Origin: JAGVSR01 sp963778225
GTDB taxonomy: Bacteria > Pseudomonadota > Alphaproteobacteria > Rhizobiales > Hyphomicrobiaceae
DNA: 64,000 nucleotides
Reading direction: 5' to 3'
Assembly (NCBI GenBank): GCA_963778225.1
Contig: CAVZTR010000002.1
Coordinates: 1-64,000 of the forward strand
Shown: positions 1 through 8,878 of the stretch, in pieces
How positions within the stretch are numbered: position 1 is the first letter of the stretch
Layout: every line of letters starts with the position of its first letter
Made by a program: the position numbers and the translations under genes
Notes under the pieces: model-generated
What the model saw: only the letters and a program-made list of their open reading frames with translations
Database searches by the model: none
What the model was told of the DNA's origin: nothing

Positions 1-38
1 GCGAGTGGCCGCTGGTTCGAATCCAGCCGGGCGCGCCA
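1..38 (+). tRNA. tRNA, 3' part only (5' part lies outside the window)
   Basis: The first bases form a T-arm (CTGG, loop TTCGAAT, CCAG) followed by a 7-base acceptor strand CGGGCGC, a discriminator G and an encoded CCA. This is the normal end of a bacterial tRNA on the plus strand. The anticodon is not in the window, so the amino acid cannot be read. An acceptor 5' strand of GCGCCCG would be expected; arginine tRNAs of alphaproteobacteria often look like this, but that is a guess. Confidence 0.8.
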
Positions 39-79
39 TTCAATAGTGCGCAGCAGACGTTTGGGTCTCTGTAGCGGTG

Positions 80-997
80 TCAGGAGCGGGCGCGCCTGGG
101 GCGAGCCATTTGGGACAGGCGCTGCGTCGCGGCCAGGAGCTCGTGCACGAGCGGGTTTGGAAAGCGGCGCTCGCGGGTGATGGCGTAGAACCGTTCTTGC
201 AGGTCTGGAATACGGCAGCGCTCCACGAGGTCGCCCGAGCTCAGCTCATTGCGTACGACGACGGGTGGGACCAGCGTTAGCGCGGGGCGTGATCCTGCCA
301 GCAAGCGCAGCATCGACATGTCGTCGACTTCGGCGATGATGTTGGGCTCGATGTGGTGCTGGGCCATGAGTAGATCGAAGGTGACGCGGATGTTGCTTTG
401 CGCGCTCGGCACCATCACTGGCATGTGACGCAGCACATCGGGAAAGCGGACCCGGCCTTGCCCCTCCTGCGGACGACCGATCAGGCTCACGGCCTGCTGG
501 TGAACGAGGGTGCTGTGCCATCCTGTCTCGGCCGCATGGGGAGCGGGGAGATTGGAGAGCACGATGTCTATCGTGTGATCGCGCAACCCGGACAACAAGT
601 CTGCCAGCGATGCTGACCGTAGCTCGATCTCCACGTCGGCCCGATTGAGTAGCGGCTGGATGAATTCAAGCTGAAAGTTTCTCGAGAGTGTGGCGAGCGA
701 TCCGACCCGAAGCGACGATTTGCGGCGCGTGCTGTCGCTGCGAAGGGCGCGGGTGAGTTCGTTCGCCGTTTTGAAAATGACCTCACAATGATCGCGAACC
801 ACGCGCCCGGTTTCAGTCAGCATCAGCTTCTTGTTCTCCCGCACGAACAGCAGACTGCCCATCCGCTCCTCAAGCTCTTTGAGCTGCGTCGAGAGGGTTG
901 AGGGCGAGACGTTGAGCTGACGAGCCGCCGCGGTCAGACCGCCGGCTTGGGTGATCACCCAGAAGATGCGCAGGTGGTGAAAGTTTAAGTTCAGCAC
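80..997 (-). CDS. LysR-family transcriptional regulator (NhaR-like) next to dabAB
   Basis: 305-residue LysR-type regulator. The N-terminal winged helix-turn-helix (about residues 5-62, with AARQLNVSPSTLSTQLKELE as recognition region) resembles NhaR, and a periplasmic-binding-like effector domain follows. The reading frame is open further upstream, but the conserved domain begins right after a GTG codon at 997, which I take as start. It is transcribed away from dabB, with a LysR-type palindrome between them, so it most likely controls the dab genes and itself. LysR regulators beside DAB transporters are known (for example in Halothiobacillus). The effector is unknown. Confidence 0.85.
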   Translation of the reverse strand: MLNLNFHHLRIFWVITQAGGLTAAARQLNVSPSTLSTQLKELEERMGSLLFVRENKKLMLTETGRVVRDHCEVIFKTANELTRALRSDSTRRKSSLRVGSLATLSRNFQLEFIQPLLNRADVEIELRSASLADLLSGLRDHTIDIVLSNLPAPHAAETGWHSTLVHQQAVSLIGRPQEGQGRVRFPDVLRHMPVMVPSAQSNIRVTFDLLMAQHHIEPNIIAEVDDMSMLRLLAGSRPALTLVPPVVVRNELSSGDLVERCRIPDLQERFYAITRERRFPNPLVHELLAATQRLSQMARPRRARS

Positions 998-1100
998 GTT
1001 GGAGATCTCACGTTCGGGGTGACAGGAACGCCGGCACGACCTGGGCTGCAATTGCCGGCAAGACGTACCGCCCGCAGTGGCATTGATCTGCAACTTAGCC

Positions 1101-1125
1101 GATCGTTTGAATAAACAGAACGGTC
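1101..1125. promoter_or_regulatory. LysR-type operator (T-N11-A) between the regulator and dabB
   Basis: Inverted repeat GATCGTT - 11 bases - AACGGTC with one mismatch between the 7-base arms. It contains the classical T-N11-A core of LysR-type regulators and sits in the divergent intergenic space. This fits a regulator that binds between its own gene and its target. The arms were read directly; binding is inferred. Confidence 0.6.
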
Positions 1126-1204
1126 TTTTTCAATATTTGTATTTTGCGAAGTCAACTCCTGCTGGTACGAGGCTGGCGTGCATTCATCGCCCCTGGAGAT
1201 AGAG

Positions 1205-2764
1205 ATGTGGACCAGCGCTATTCCCTTTCTTCCCGCCGCGGCCTTAACGCTGGCGGCCATCGTCGCTGCGACCGGTAAGCAGTGGCGGCCGCGCAATAGC
1301 GTCCTGTTCGCGGAAATCGCCGCGCTAATCGCGTTCTTCTGTTCGGCGGTCATTGCATGGCAGCTCAGTCAGCAGGGCTCGTTCACCACCCCGCTTGCCG
1401 GCACTGGCGGGATCGGCCTGTCGGTGCGCGTCGATATGGTGAGCGTCATCATGCTTTTGCTGGTGACATTCATAGGATGGGTCGTCGTTCGCTATTCGGC
1501 GACCTACCTCGATGGAGAGCGGCGTCAGGGACGCTTCACGGCGCTGCTGTGTGCAACCCTCGCCTGCGTCCTCATGGTTGTGAGCGCGGGCAATCTCTTT
1601 CAGCTGGCCGTGGCGTGGATCGCTACGAGCTTGTTCTTGCACAAGCTGCTCCTCTTCTATCCCGAGCGGATCGCGGCTCAGCGAGCGGCGCGCAAAAAAT
1701 TCGTTGCAGCCCGGATCGGCGACCTGTCGCTTCTGGTCGCGTGCTGTGTTCTCGCCTACGGCTACGCGACGACCGATATCGCGCGCATCCTTGCTGAGGC
1801 CCGGCTTGGCGAGGGGGGAGCGTATGCTATCGCTGCGGCTGTTCTTATTGCACTCGCCGCCATTCTGAAGTCGGCACAATTCCCGATGCACGGCTGGCTG
1901 ACGGAGGTCATGGAAGCGCCGACCCCTGTTTCGGCTCTTCTGCACGCGGGCGTGATCAATGCCGGCGGCTTCATATTGATCCGCTTCGCCGATGTCATGC
2001 TGGCGGCCCCCGGCGTGCTGGCCGCGCTGGCCCTTCTCGGCGGCTTCACGGCGCTGTTCGGCGGGCTTGTCATGCTGACCCAGCCCGCGGTCAAGACATC
2101 GCTGGCGTGGTCGACCGTGGCGCAGATGGGCTTCATGATCTTCCAGTGCGGCTTGGCGCTTTTCCCAATTGCGCTGCTGCACATCGTGGCTCACTCGCTC
2201 TACAAGGCCCACGCATTCCTGGCATCGGGCTCGGCCGTCGAACTGATCGCAGCCAATCGCCGCCCCGGCCCCGTGGCGCCGCCGAGTGCAGGGACCATCG
2301 GCAAAGCGTTTGCGATTTCGCTTGTCATGTACGGTCTGGTGGGGCTTGGCTTCGGCATCGCCGACAAGTCGCCTCAGGCCATCGCCTTGGGCGCCATTCT
2401 GATCTTCGGCGTTGCTTATCTTCTGGTGCAAGGTCTGGCGGATGCGGCGCCGCGCGAGCTGACGCAGCGGATGGTCATCTATTCCACCGCTGCCGCAGCC
2501 GGCTACTTCGCGCTGCAGGCTGCTGCGATCCATCTCACCTCAGGCACGCTGCCCGCGACGCCACCGGCCAGTCCGCTGGACTGGGCGATGATTGTGATCG
2601 CTCTGCTCACCTTCGGATTTGTGGCGCTGATCCAATCCGCTTTCCCGCTGTGGAGCCATCACCCGGCCGCTGCGAGCTTGCGCGTGCATCTTTCGAACGG
2701 CCTCTACGCCAATGCCTATGTCGATCGCCTGCTTGGTGGCTGGTCCACCAAACGGCCGGCCTGA
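1205..2764 (+). CDS. dabB: DabB, proton-conducting membrane subunit of the DAB inorganic carbon pump
   Basis: 519-residue polytopic membrane protein of the NuoL/MrpA proton-conducting family with about 14 hydrophobic segments, including the conserved stretch around FPMHGWLTEVMEAPTPVSALLHAG and a mid-membrane lysine-rich region. Start chosen at ATG 1205, preceded by GGAG at 1193-1196; an in-frame GTG at 1178 is the alternative. It is followed after 24 bases by dabA. In characterised systems DabB conducts protons (or another cation) and energises DabA to accumulate bicarbonate. The family is clear, and the specific DAB assignment comes from the dabA neighbour. Confidence 0.88.
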   Translation: MWTSAIPFLPAAALTLAAIVAATGKQWRPRNSVLFAEIAALIAFFCSAVIAWQLSQQGSFTTPLAGTGGIGLSVRVDMVSVIMLLLVTFIGWVVVRYSATYLDGERRQGRFTALLCATLACVLMVVSAGNLFQLAVAWIATSLFLHKLLLFYPERIAAQRAARKKFVAARIGDLSLLVACCVLAYGYATTDIARILAEARLGEGGAYAIAAAVLIALAAILKSAQFPMHGWLTEVMEAPTPVSALLHAGVINAGGFILIRFADVMLAAPGVLAALALLGGFTALFGGLVMLTQPAVKTSLAWSTVAQMGFMIFQCGLALFPIALLHIVAHSLYKAHAFLASGSAVELIAANRRPGPVAPPSAGTIGKAFAISLVMYGLVGLGFGIADKSPQAIALGAILIFGVAYLLVQGLADAAPRELTQRMVIYSTAAAAGYFALQAAAIHLTSGTLPATPPASPLDWAMIVIALLTFGFVALIQSAFPLWSHHPAAASLRVHLSNGLYANAYVDRLLGGWSTKRPA

Positions 2765-2788
2765 TTCGAGCCTGATGGAGCAACGATC

Positions 2789-5209
2789 ATGACATCCAAC
2801 GCACAAGTGACTCCTCTTCAGAGCCGCGTGATTACGGAAGCAGCCGAGCTTGCCGTCAGGGCCATACCACCCGCATGGCCGTTGGCAGCGACGGTCGCGG
2901 TCAATCCATACCTCGGGCAGACAGGGGAAGACCTGGCCCACGTCGCGGCGCGGCTTGCGCGTGTGTCCGGTACGCCGGTGACCATGCCGCGCGCGTACTA
3001 CAGTGAGCGGATCGCATCGGGTGCGATTACCGACGATGATCTGGCAGCAGCGCTCGCAGCCCAGCCGCCGCACCTTCGGCCGGCCGACGTCACAGCGCTC
3101 AAAGCAGCTGCTCGTGAACCGGGCGAGGCCGCGCGCGCTCTGCCCACGATCGCTTCGCTTGCAGCCGAAGCGAGTGGCACGGATTGGCCCGGACTCGTCA
3201 ACGAGCGGTTCGGCACTTGGGCGGCCGCCTACTTCGACGAAGGCCAGGCCCTCTGGTCAGCGCCACGCGCGAAGTCGGCGTTCGCGGCATGGCGTGCGTT
3301 CGCCACACAGGACCTGACGCCGGAGATCATCGGCCTGCGCGGGTTCGCCTCGTTCATTGCCGATGCTCCCGAAATGGCGAACCTCGTGCTCGTGCGCGCG
3401 GCGGCCACGCTGGGTCTCGAACCGGCGGCGCTGGAAACCTACTTCCACAGCCTGCTGATGTCGCTCGGAGGATGGGCGCACGTTGCACGCTACCGGCTGT
3501 GGCAGGCAGAACTTGCCGGCTCGACCGATACGACGCTCGTCGAACTTCTGGCCATACGCCTTCTGTGGGAGGAGGCGCTGTTCAATCGTTATGGCGAGGC
3601 GATCCGCTCCTCGTGGGAGGATGCGGCCCGCGCGCATGCGGCTCCCGTGGCGCCGACGTCGTCGCAAGTTGTCGATGTGATCCTGCAGGAGGCCGCAGAG
3701 CTGGCCGCCCAGAGGGCGCTCGCCGACACTCTGGCAACGCGTGTCCTCAAGCCCTCGGCCGCGCGCCCGGCTTTGCAGGCGGCGTTCTGCATCGACGTGC
3801 GCTCGGAAGTGTTTCGGCGTGCGCTGGAATCGGTCAATTCCGGCATTACGACGCTGGGCTTCGCCGGCTTCTTTGGCGTGGCGACCTCTCATCGCCGTTT
3901 TGCCTCCGACGTTCATGAGCACCGGTTGCCGGTTCTTCTCAACGCAGGTGTGTCGAGCTGTTCGGGCGACTCCGCCGACGCTGCCGACGATCACACGGCC
4001 CGCATCGGCGCTCGTTCATCGCGAGCCTGGGGCCGCTTCAAACTCGCCGCCGTGTCTTCTTTCGCTTTCGTGGAGGCAACGGGCCCCGTCTATGTCGCCA
4101 AGTTGTTACGCGATGCGCTCGGTCTGAAGTCACATGGGGCTCCGAACGATCCGGCGCCGCGGCTTGCGCCCAACCTGGACCTTGCCGCACGCACGACGGC
4201 TGCGGAAACGATCCTGCGCGCCATGTCTCTCACGGAGAACTTCGCGCGTCTCGTCGTTCTGGCCGGACATGGCGCCAACGTGACGAACAACCCGCACGCT
4301 AGTGCGCTCCACTGTGGGGCCTGTGGCGGCTATTCGGGTGAGGTCAATGCGCGGTTGCTGGCTGGACTTTTGAACGACGGCGCGGTGCGCGAGGAGCTCG
4401 CGGGCCGCGGGATCACTATTCCGGCGGATACGCTGTTCGTTGGCGCGCTGCATGACACGACCACAGATGAGGTTACGCTCTACGACAAGGATCGGCCATC
4501 CGCGGCGCATGCAACGGATCTGTCTCAGGCCAAAGCGTGGCTTGCCTCAGCGGGGACGCTCGCGCGCACCGAGCGGATGCTGCGTCTTCCCCGTGCGAGC
4601 CGGGAGAGCAAAGTCATCAGCCGCAGCCGGGATTGGGCCGAGGTCAGACCGGAGTGGGGTCTGGCCGGATGCAAGGCGTTCATCGCCGCGCCGCGTTCGC
4701 GCTCGCAGGGCTCGCGACTGGACGGCCGCGCCTTTCTCCACGACTACGACTGGGCTCAGGACAAGGGCTTCAAGGTGCTCGAGCTCATCATGACGGCGCC
4801 CGTGGTTGTCGCGAGCTGGATCAGCCTTCAGTACTACGGCTCGACCGTGTCGCCGCAGACGTTCGGCGGCGGCAACAAACTCCTTCACAACATCACCGGC
4901 GGGATCGGCGTGGTGGAAGGCAATGGCGGCGCTCTGCGCGTGGGGCTGCCGTGGCAGTCGGTGCACGACGGCGAGCGCTTCATGCACGAGCCGGTTCGTC
5001 TGTCTGTATGCATCGAGGCGCCGCGTGAGGCGATGGTGGACATCTTGAAGCGGCATCCGGGCGTCAAAGCCTTGTTCGACAACCGCTGGCTCACACTGTT
5101 CGCAATGGATGGTGAGGGACGTCTTGCGTGGCGTTACGCCGGCGATCTGCAATGGCAGGCGGTCGGCGATGCGTCGAGCACGCCCTCGCCGTTACGGGCG
5201 GTCAGCTAG
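2789..5209 (+). CDS. dabA: DabA, DUF2309 carbonic-anhydrase-like subunit of the DAB inorganic carbon pump
   Basis: 806-residue DUF2309 protein, close to the usual length. The four residues that form the beta-carbonic-anhydrase-like zinc site in characterised DabA are all present with the expected spacing: Cys334 and Asp336 in CIDVRSE, His494 in AGHGAN and Cys509 in HCGACGGYSG. Known DabA hydrates CO2 vectorially at the inner face of the membrane together with DabB. SD sequence GGAGC lies 8 bases before the ATG. In this organism it may supply bicarbonate for carboxylation; no carboxysome or RuBisCO gene is in the window. Confidence 0.93.
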   Translation: MTSNAQVTPLQSRVITEAAELAVRAIPPAWPLAATVAVNPYLGQTGEDLAHVAARLARVSGTPVTMPRAYYSERIASGAITDDDLAAALAAQPPHLRPADVTALKAAAREPGEAARALPTIASLAAEASGTDWPGLVNERFGTWAAAYFDEGQALWSAPRAKSAFAAWRAFATQDLTPEIIGLRGFASFIADAPEMANLVLVRAAATLGLEPAALETYFHSLLMSLGGWAHVARYRLWQAELAGSTDTTLVELLAIRLLWEEALFNRYGEAIRSSWEDAARAHAAPVAPTSSQVVDVILQEAAELAAQRALADTLATRVLKPSAARPALQAAFCIDVRSEVFRRALESVNSGITTLGFAGFFGVATSHRRFASDVHEHRLPVLLNAGVSSCSGDSADAADDHTARIGARSSRAWGRFKLAAVSSFAFVEATGPVYVAKLLRDALGLKSHGAPNDPAPRLAPNLDLAARTTAAETILRAMSLTENFARLVVLAGHGANVTNNPHASALHCGACGGYSGEVNARLLAGLLNDGAVREELAGRGITIPADTLFVGALHDTTTDEVTLYDKDRPSAAHATDLSQAKAWLASAGTLARTERMLRLPRASRESKVISRSRDWAEVRPEWGLAGCKAFIAAPRSRSQGSRLDGRAFLHDYDWAQDKGFKVLELIMTAPVVVASWISLQYYGSTVSPQTFGGGNKLLHNITGGIGVVEGNGGALRVGLPWQSVHDGERFMHEPVRLSVCIEAPREAMVDILKRHPGVKALFDNRWLTLFAMDGEGRLAWRYAGDLQWQAVGDASSTPSPLRAVS

Positions 5210-5210
5210 A

Positions 5211-5271
5211 GCACCCGCCTATAGCACTGGCTCCAGCGGACGCAGGTAAGCGTCCGCTGGAGCCTGGGTGC
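5211..5271. terminator. Strong intergenic hairpin between convergent dabA and copA
   Basis: A perfect 14-bp stem (5230-5243 pairing with 5250-5263, loop AGGTAA) lies inside an outer 6-bp stem GCACCC/GGGTGC (5211-5216 with 5266-5271). There is no T-run on either side, so it is not a textbook intrinsic terminator. It is placed where a bidirectional transcription stop or 3'-end stabiliser would be expected between two convergent genes. Confidence 0.55.
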
Positions 5272-5301
5272 AGTCGCGCCGGTGAGACATCCGCCACATC
5301 G

Positions 5302-7701
5302 CTAAAGTTTCGCGCGCTGCAGGCGCAGGGCATTGCCGACGACGCTGACCGACGACAGCGCCATGGCCGCCGCGGCGATGACGGGCGATAGGAGGATGCC
5401 GAATATCGGATAGAGGACGCCGGCCGCAATCGGGACACCAGCAGCATTATAGACGAAAGCGAAAAACAGGTTCTGGCGGATATTTGACATCGTCGCCGAG
5501 GACAGATGCCGCGCCCGAACGATGTCGTTGAGATCGCCCCTGAGCAGCGTCACGCCGGCACTTTCCATCGCCACGTCTGTGCCCGTGCCCATGGCGATGC
5601 CGACATCGGCCGCAGCCAGTGCCGGAGCATCGTTCACGCCGTCACCGGCCATTGCAACGATCCGCCCCTCCGACCGGTACCGCTCGACAACCCTGCCTTT
5701 GTCTTCCGGAAGGACCTCAGCTTCGATGTCCGTGATGCCGAGCCGTTGTGCGACGGCGCGCGCCGTGGTTGCGTTGTCGCCGGTCAGCATCACGATGCGG
5801 ATGCCGGATTCGCGCAGCGCCGCGATCGCAGCTGGCGTGGTCGACTTGATGGGATCTGCAATCGCAATGACGCCGGCCGGTGCGCCATCGATCGCGACGT
5901 AAATCGCAGTCGCACCCTGCTGCCTCATGTCGTCGGCGATGGATTCCAGCCCTGCGATATCGATGCCGCTGTCCGACATTATCCGCCGGTTCCCGATGAC
6001 GATGCTGCGGCGGTCCACGATACCGAGTGCGCCCTTGCCGACCGGAGAGTTGAAGCCCTCGACGGGCGCAAGGGTCAGCCCACGCTCTTGCGCAGAGCGG
6101 ACAATCGCTTCAGCAAGCGGATGCTCACTCGATCGTTCGAGACTGGCGGTCAGGCGCAGGAGTTCGGTTTCATCGATCGTGCCCGCTGTTCGTATGCCCA
6201 CGACGCTTGGCTTGCCTTCGGTCAACGTGCCGGTTTTGTCGATGACGAGGGTGTCGACCTTTTCCATCCGCTCGAGCGCTTCGGCATTCTTGATCAGCAC
6301 GCCGGACTGAGCGCCGCGGCCCACGCCGACCATGATCGACATAGGTGTTGCAAGCCCGAGGGCGCAGGGGCACGCGATGATGAGCACGGAAACTGCAGCG
6401 ATGAGGCCGAAGGTGAAGCGAGGTTCCGGTCCCCAGATCGACCAGGCGGCGAAAGCCAGCACCGCGATGAGGATGACGGCGGGAACGAATATGCCTGCAA
6501 CCTGATCGGCAAGACGTTGGATGGGGGCTCGGCTGCGCTGCGCTTGCGCCACCATCTGGACGATCTGCGCCAGCATCGTTTCGCGACCGACCTTGTCGGC
6601 GCGCATGACGAAGCCGCCAGACTTGTTCATCGTGCCGCCGATGACCTTGTCGCCCTGCGCCTTGGTGATGGGCATCGACTCGCCCGTCACCATGGACTCG
6701 TCGACGGCGCTGCGTCCTTCCAGAATTTCTCCATCCACTGGGATACGTTCACCTGGGCGCACGCGCAGTCGTTCGCCGGCCGCAACCTGATCCAGTGTCA
6801 CGTCTTCGTCAGTGCCGTCGGCGTTGATGCGCCGCGCCATCTTGGGCGACAGATCCAGAAGGGCCTTGATGGCTCCACTCGTTCGTTCGCGGGCTTGCAG
6901 TTCCAGAACCTGGCCGAGCAGCACGAGAACGGTAATGACGGCGGCGGCTTCAAAGTAGATGGCCACGGCTCCATCGGCCGCGCGCATAGATGCAGGGAAC
7001 AGCGACGGCGAGAGCGTGCCGACCACGCTGTAAATCCAGGCGATGCCGGTGCCCATCGCGATGAGCGTGAACATGTTGAGGTTGCGCGTTCGTAGCGACG
7101 CCCAGCCGCGTTCGAAAAACGGCCAGCCCGCCCACAGCACGACAGGGGTTGCAAGGAGAAGCTGGATCCAGTTCGAAGTCTGCTGTCCGAGCCACTGATG
7201 CAGGCCGGTCAAATGTCCGCCCATCTCCAGAGCGAACACGGGCAACGTGAGCGCCAGGCCAATCCAAAAGCGGCGGGTCATGTCTGCAAGTTCAGGATTG
7301 GGGCCTGTGTCGCTCGATACCATCTCGGGTTCGAGTGCCATGCCGCAGATTGGACATGAGCCGGGACCCACTTGACGGATCTCCGGGTGCATTGGGCAGG
7401 TGTAAATGGCGCCCTCGACAACAGGCTCGGGCTTGCGCTCCGTGAGATATGCGCTGGGGTCGGCGATGAACTTCGTCCGGCAGCGTTCGGCGCAGAAATA
7501 GTACGTATGGCCTTCGTGCTCCGCCCGGTACTTGGCGGTGTGCGGGTCAACCGTCATGCCGCAAACGGGATCTTTCACAGTCTGGGGATGAGCGGGCGCC
7601 GGATGCTGGGTGGACTTATCTCCATGTTGAGAACCATGGCCGCAGCACGAGCCGTGTGCATGTCCGGCGTGCTCGCGCGAAGGTTTCGAAATCTCACCCA
7701 T
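5302..7701 (-). CDS. copA: Copper-exporting P1B-type ATPase with His-rich, YHS and CPMH-type metal-binding N-terminus
   Basis: 799 residues. The N-terminus has a His/Cys-rich stretch (residues 11-40), a YHS domain (DPVCGMTVD, about 44-95) and a heavy-metal-binding motif (TCPMHPEI...CPICGMAL, about 105-135) instead of the classical ferredoxin-like domains. The catalytic core has CPC in a membrane helix (444-446), DKTGT with phosphorylated Asp488 and the hinge GDGVNDAP. CPC indicates Cu+ (or Ag+) export. Start at ATG 7701 has an AAGGAG SD; the frame runs open to 7773 but that would cross the operator. Divergent from csoR with two CsoR boxes between, so copper-induced. Confidence 0.92.
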   Translation of the reverse strand: MGEISKPSREHAGHAHGSCCGHGSQHGDKSTQHPAPAHPQTVKDPVCGMTVDPHTAKYRAEHEGHTYYFCAERCRTKFIADPSAYLTERKPEPVVEGAIYTCPMHPEIRQVGPGSCPICGMALEPEMVSSDTGPNPELADMTRRFWIGLALTLPVFALEMGGHLTGLHQWLGQQTSNWIQLLLATPVVLWAGWPFFERGWASLRTRNLNMFTLIAMGTGIAWIYSVVGTLSPSLFPASMRAADGAVAIYFEAAAVITVLVLLGQVLELQARERTSGAIKALLDLSPKMARRINADGTDEDVTLDQVAAGERLRVRPGERIPVDGEILEGRSAVDESMVTGESMPITKAQGDKVIGGTMNKSGGFVMRADKVGRETMLAQIVQMVAQAQRSRAPIQRLADQVAGIFVPAVILIAVLAFAAWSIWGPEPRFTFGLIAAVSVLIIACPCALGLATPMSIMVGVGRGAQSGVLIKNAEALERMEKVDTLVIDKTGTLTEGKPSVVGIRTAGTIDETELLRLTASLERSSEHPLAEAIVRSAQERGLTLAPVEGFNSPVGKGALGIVDRRSIVIGNRRIMSDSGIDIAGLESIADDMRQQGATAIYVAIDGAPAGVIAIADPIKSTTPAAIAALRESGIRIVMLTGDNATTARAVAQRLGITDIEAEVLPEDKGRVVERYRSEGRIVAMAGDGVNDAPALAAADVGIAMGTGTDVAMESAGVTLLRGDLNDIVRARHLSSATMSNIRQNLFFAFVYNAAGVPIAAGVLYPIFGILLSPVIAAAAMALSSVSVVGNALRLQRAKL

Positions 7702-7715
7702 TGCCTGCTCCTTAA

Positions 7716-7730
7716 TACCCCCCGGGGGTA
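7716..7730. promoter_or_regulatory. CsoR operator 1 (in the copA leader)
   Basis: TACCCCCCGGGGGTA is a near-perfect GC-centred palindrome matching the known CsoR box type (TACCC...GGGTA). It lies 15-29 bases upstream of the copA start codon, just before its SD sequence, and its centre is 35 bp from that of a second copy at 7751-7765. Confidence 0.8.
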
Positions 7731-7740
7731 CCGACCATGT

Positions 7741-7773
7741 TTGACACGTATACCCGGTAGGGGTATATGTCAA
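7741..7773. promoter_or_regulatory. Overlapping divergent csoR/copA promoters with CsoR operator 2
   Basis: Plus strand: TTGACA at 7741-7746, 17-base spacer, TATATG at 7764-7769. On the minus strand a second TTGACA (7773-7768) faces the other way, with a weaker -10 region 15-17 bases on. The CsoR box TACCCGGTAGGGGTA (7751-7765) fills the shared spacer, so one bound repressor should block both promoters. The predicted plus-strand start site is at about the ATG at 7776, suggesting a leaderless csoR mRNA. Confidence 0.7.
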
Positions 7774-7775
7774 GC

Positions 7776-8051
7776 ATGGAAACTGAAACGGCCGCCGCGT
7801 GCCTCAAACGCTTGAACAAGATCGAAGGTCAGGTGCGCGGTATCACCCGCATGGTGGAAGAGAACCGGTACTGCGTCGACCTCGTCACGCAGATATCCGC
7901 GGCGCGCGCCGCGTTGCGTCGGGTGGAGGAGGCCATCTTGAAGGATCACATCGCCCATTGCGTCGCGCATGCAATTGCGAGCGGTGACCAAGTGGAGCAG
8001 CAGAAGAAAGTTGCCGAACTGATGGATCTGCTCGTGCGATCGGACAGGTAG
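7776..8051 (+). CDS. csoR: CsoR-family copper-sensing repressor
   Basis: 91-residue all-helical CsoR/FrmR family protein. The copper ligands of CsoR (C-x24-H-x3-C) are present as Cys33, His58 and Cys62 counted from ATG 7776. An in-frame ATG at 7767 would add three residues but overlaps the -10 element, so 7776 is preferred. It should bind the two palindromes at 7716-7730 and 7751-7765 and release them on Cu+ binding, derepressing itself and the divergent copA. The paralogous nickel and formaldehyde sensors have other ligand sets; the copA neighbour supports copper. Confidence 0.9.
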   Translation: METETAAACLKRLNKIEGQVRGITRMVEENRYCVDLVTQISAARAALRRVEEAILKDHIAHCVAHAIASGDQVEQQKKVAELMDLLVRSDR

Positions 8052-8064
8052 CGCCTGCGTTCAG

Positions 8065-8622
8065 CTACTGCTGTGTCTGATCCTTCAGCCACTGCTGAAG
8101 ATTGGCGATTTCAGCTTCCTGCGTTTTCACGATCTCCTCCGCAATCTTTCTAATTTGCGGATCTTTTCCGAACGCTATTTCAGTCTTTGCCATGTCCACC
8201 GCTGCCTGATGGTGCGGGATCATGCCTTTGGCGAAATCGACATCGGGCCGTCCCGTATATGTGATGTCCATATCGGTGTGCATGCGGGCAGCGATGCCAT
8301 TGAAAGCCAGACTGGAGGGGCCGGAGTCGCCCTTGGGCTGCATAGTCATCGCGCCACCCGCCATCTTACCATGCATCTCCTGCATCATTTTCATCATCGA
8401 GCCCATGTGGTCCTTGCCCATCATGCACATGCCGCCAGCGTTCTGCATCCCCATGCCAGCGTTGGAAGGGCGGTTGTCCGCCGGTGGGGTTGATGTAGGC
8501 GCGGTTGTTGCCGACGGCGACTGGGTATGACTGTGATCGTGCGGCTCCTGAGCCAAAGCCGGCGCTGTGACAGCGCATATCACAGCAACGAAAAGCGACA
8601 GATGTTTTGCGGTCTTCGTCAT
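8065..8622 (-). CDS. Exported DUF305-family protein, Met/His-rich, probable copper binding
   Basis: 185 residues with a Sec signal peptide (cleavage after APALA, about residue 24), a His/Ser/Thr-rich linker and a Met-rich segment with many MM, HM and MxM motifs, then a DUF305 domain with the family signature MIPHHQAAVDMA. DUF305 proteins are periplasmic and some (CopM) bind copper. Start ATG 8622 has GGAGG upstream. It is convergent with csoR, 13 bases from its stop, in a copper-handling cluster. Copper is the likely but unproven ligand. Confidence 0.85.
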   Translation of the reverse strand: MTKTAKHLSLFVAVICAVTAPALAQEPHDHSHTQSPSATTAPTSTPPADNRPSNAGMGMQNAGGMCMMGKDHMGSMMKMMQEMHGKMAGGAMTMQPKGDSGPSSLAFNGIAARMHTDMDITYTGRPDVDFAKGMIPHHQAAVDMAKTEIAFGKDPQIRKIAEEIVKTQEAEIANLQQWLKDQTQQ

Positions 8623-8878
8623 CGTCCAATCCTCCACTTTTTCCGCAATGCCCAAACCCACAGGTCGCGGCAGTGTTCCAGATGGCAGGCATAGCCCGAG
8701 CTCGATCGGAACGGACTTTGAAGTGGGCGCTGAACTGACGAACATCGGTCGGGCAGCCGCTTATTGAAATAAACAACACGATCGGTGCATCGCACCTGAG
8801 AAACTTTGGTGATCATTCGAACCAAGAGAAGGGGCAGACGTTGGGCGCCGTGTGTTTCGTTCTTTTAAGGGGCTGCGA

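Noticed and set aside
5506..7095. 529-codon open frame on the plus strand opposite copA
   Set aside because: Shadow of the copA reading frame; composition rich in His/Arg/Asp and no recognisable domain.
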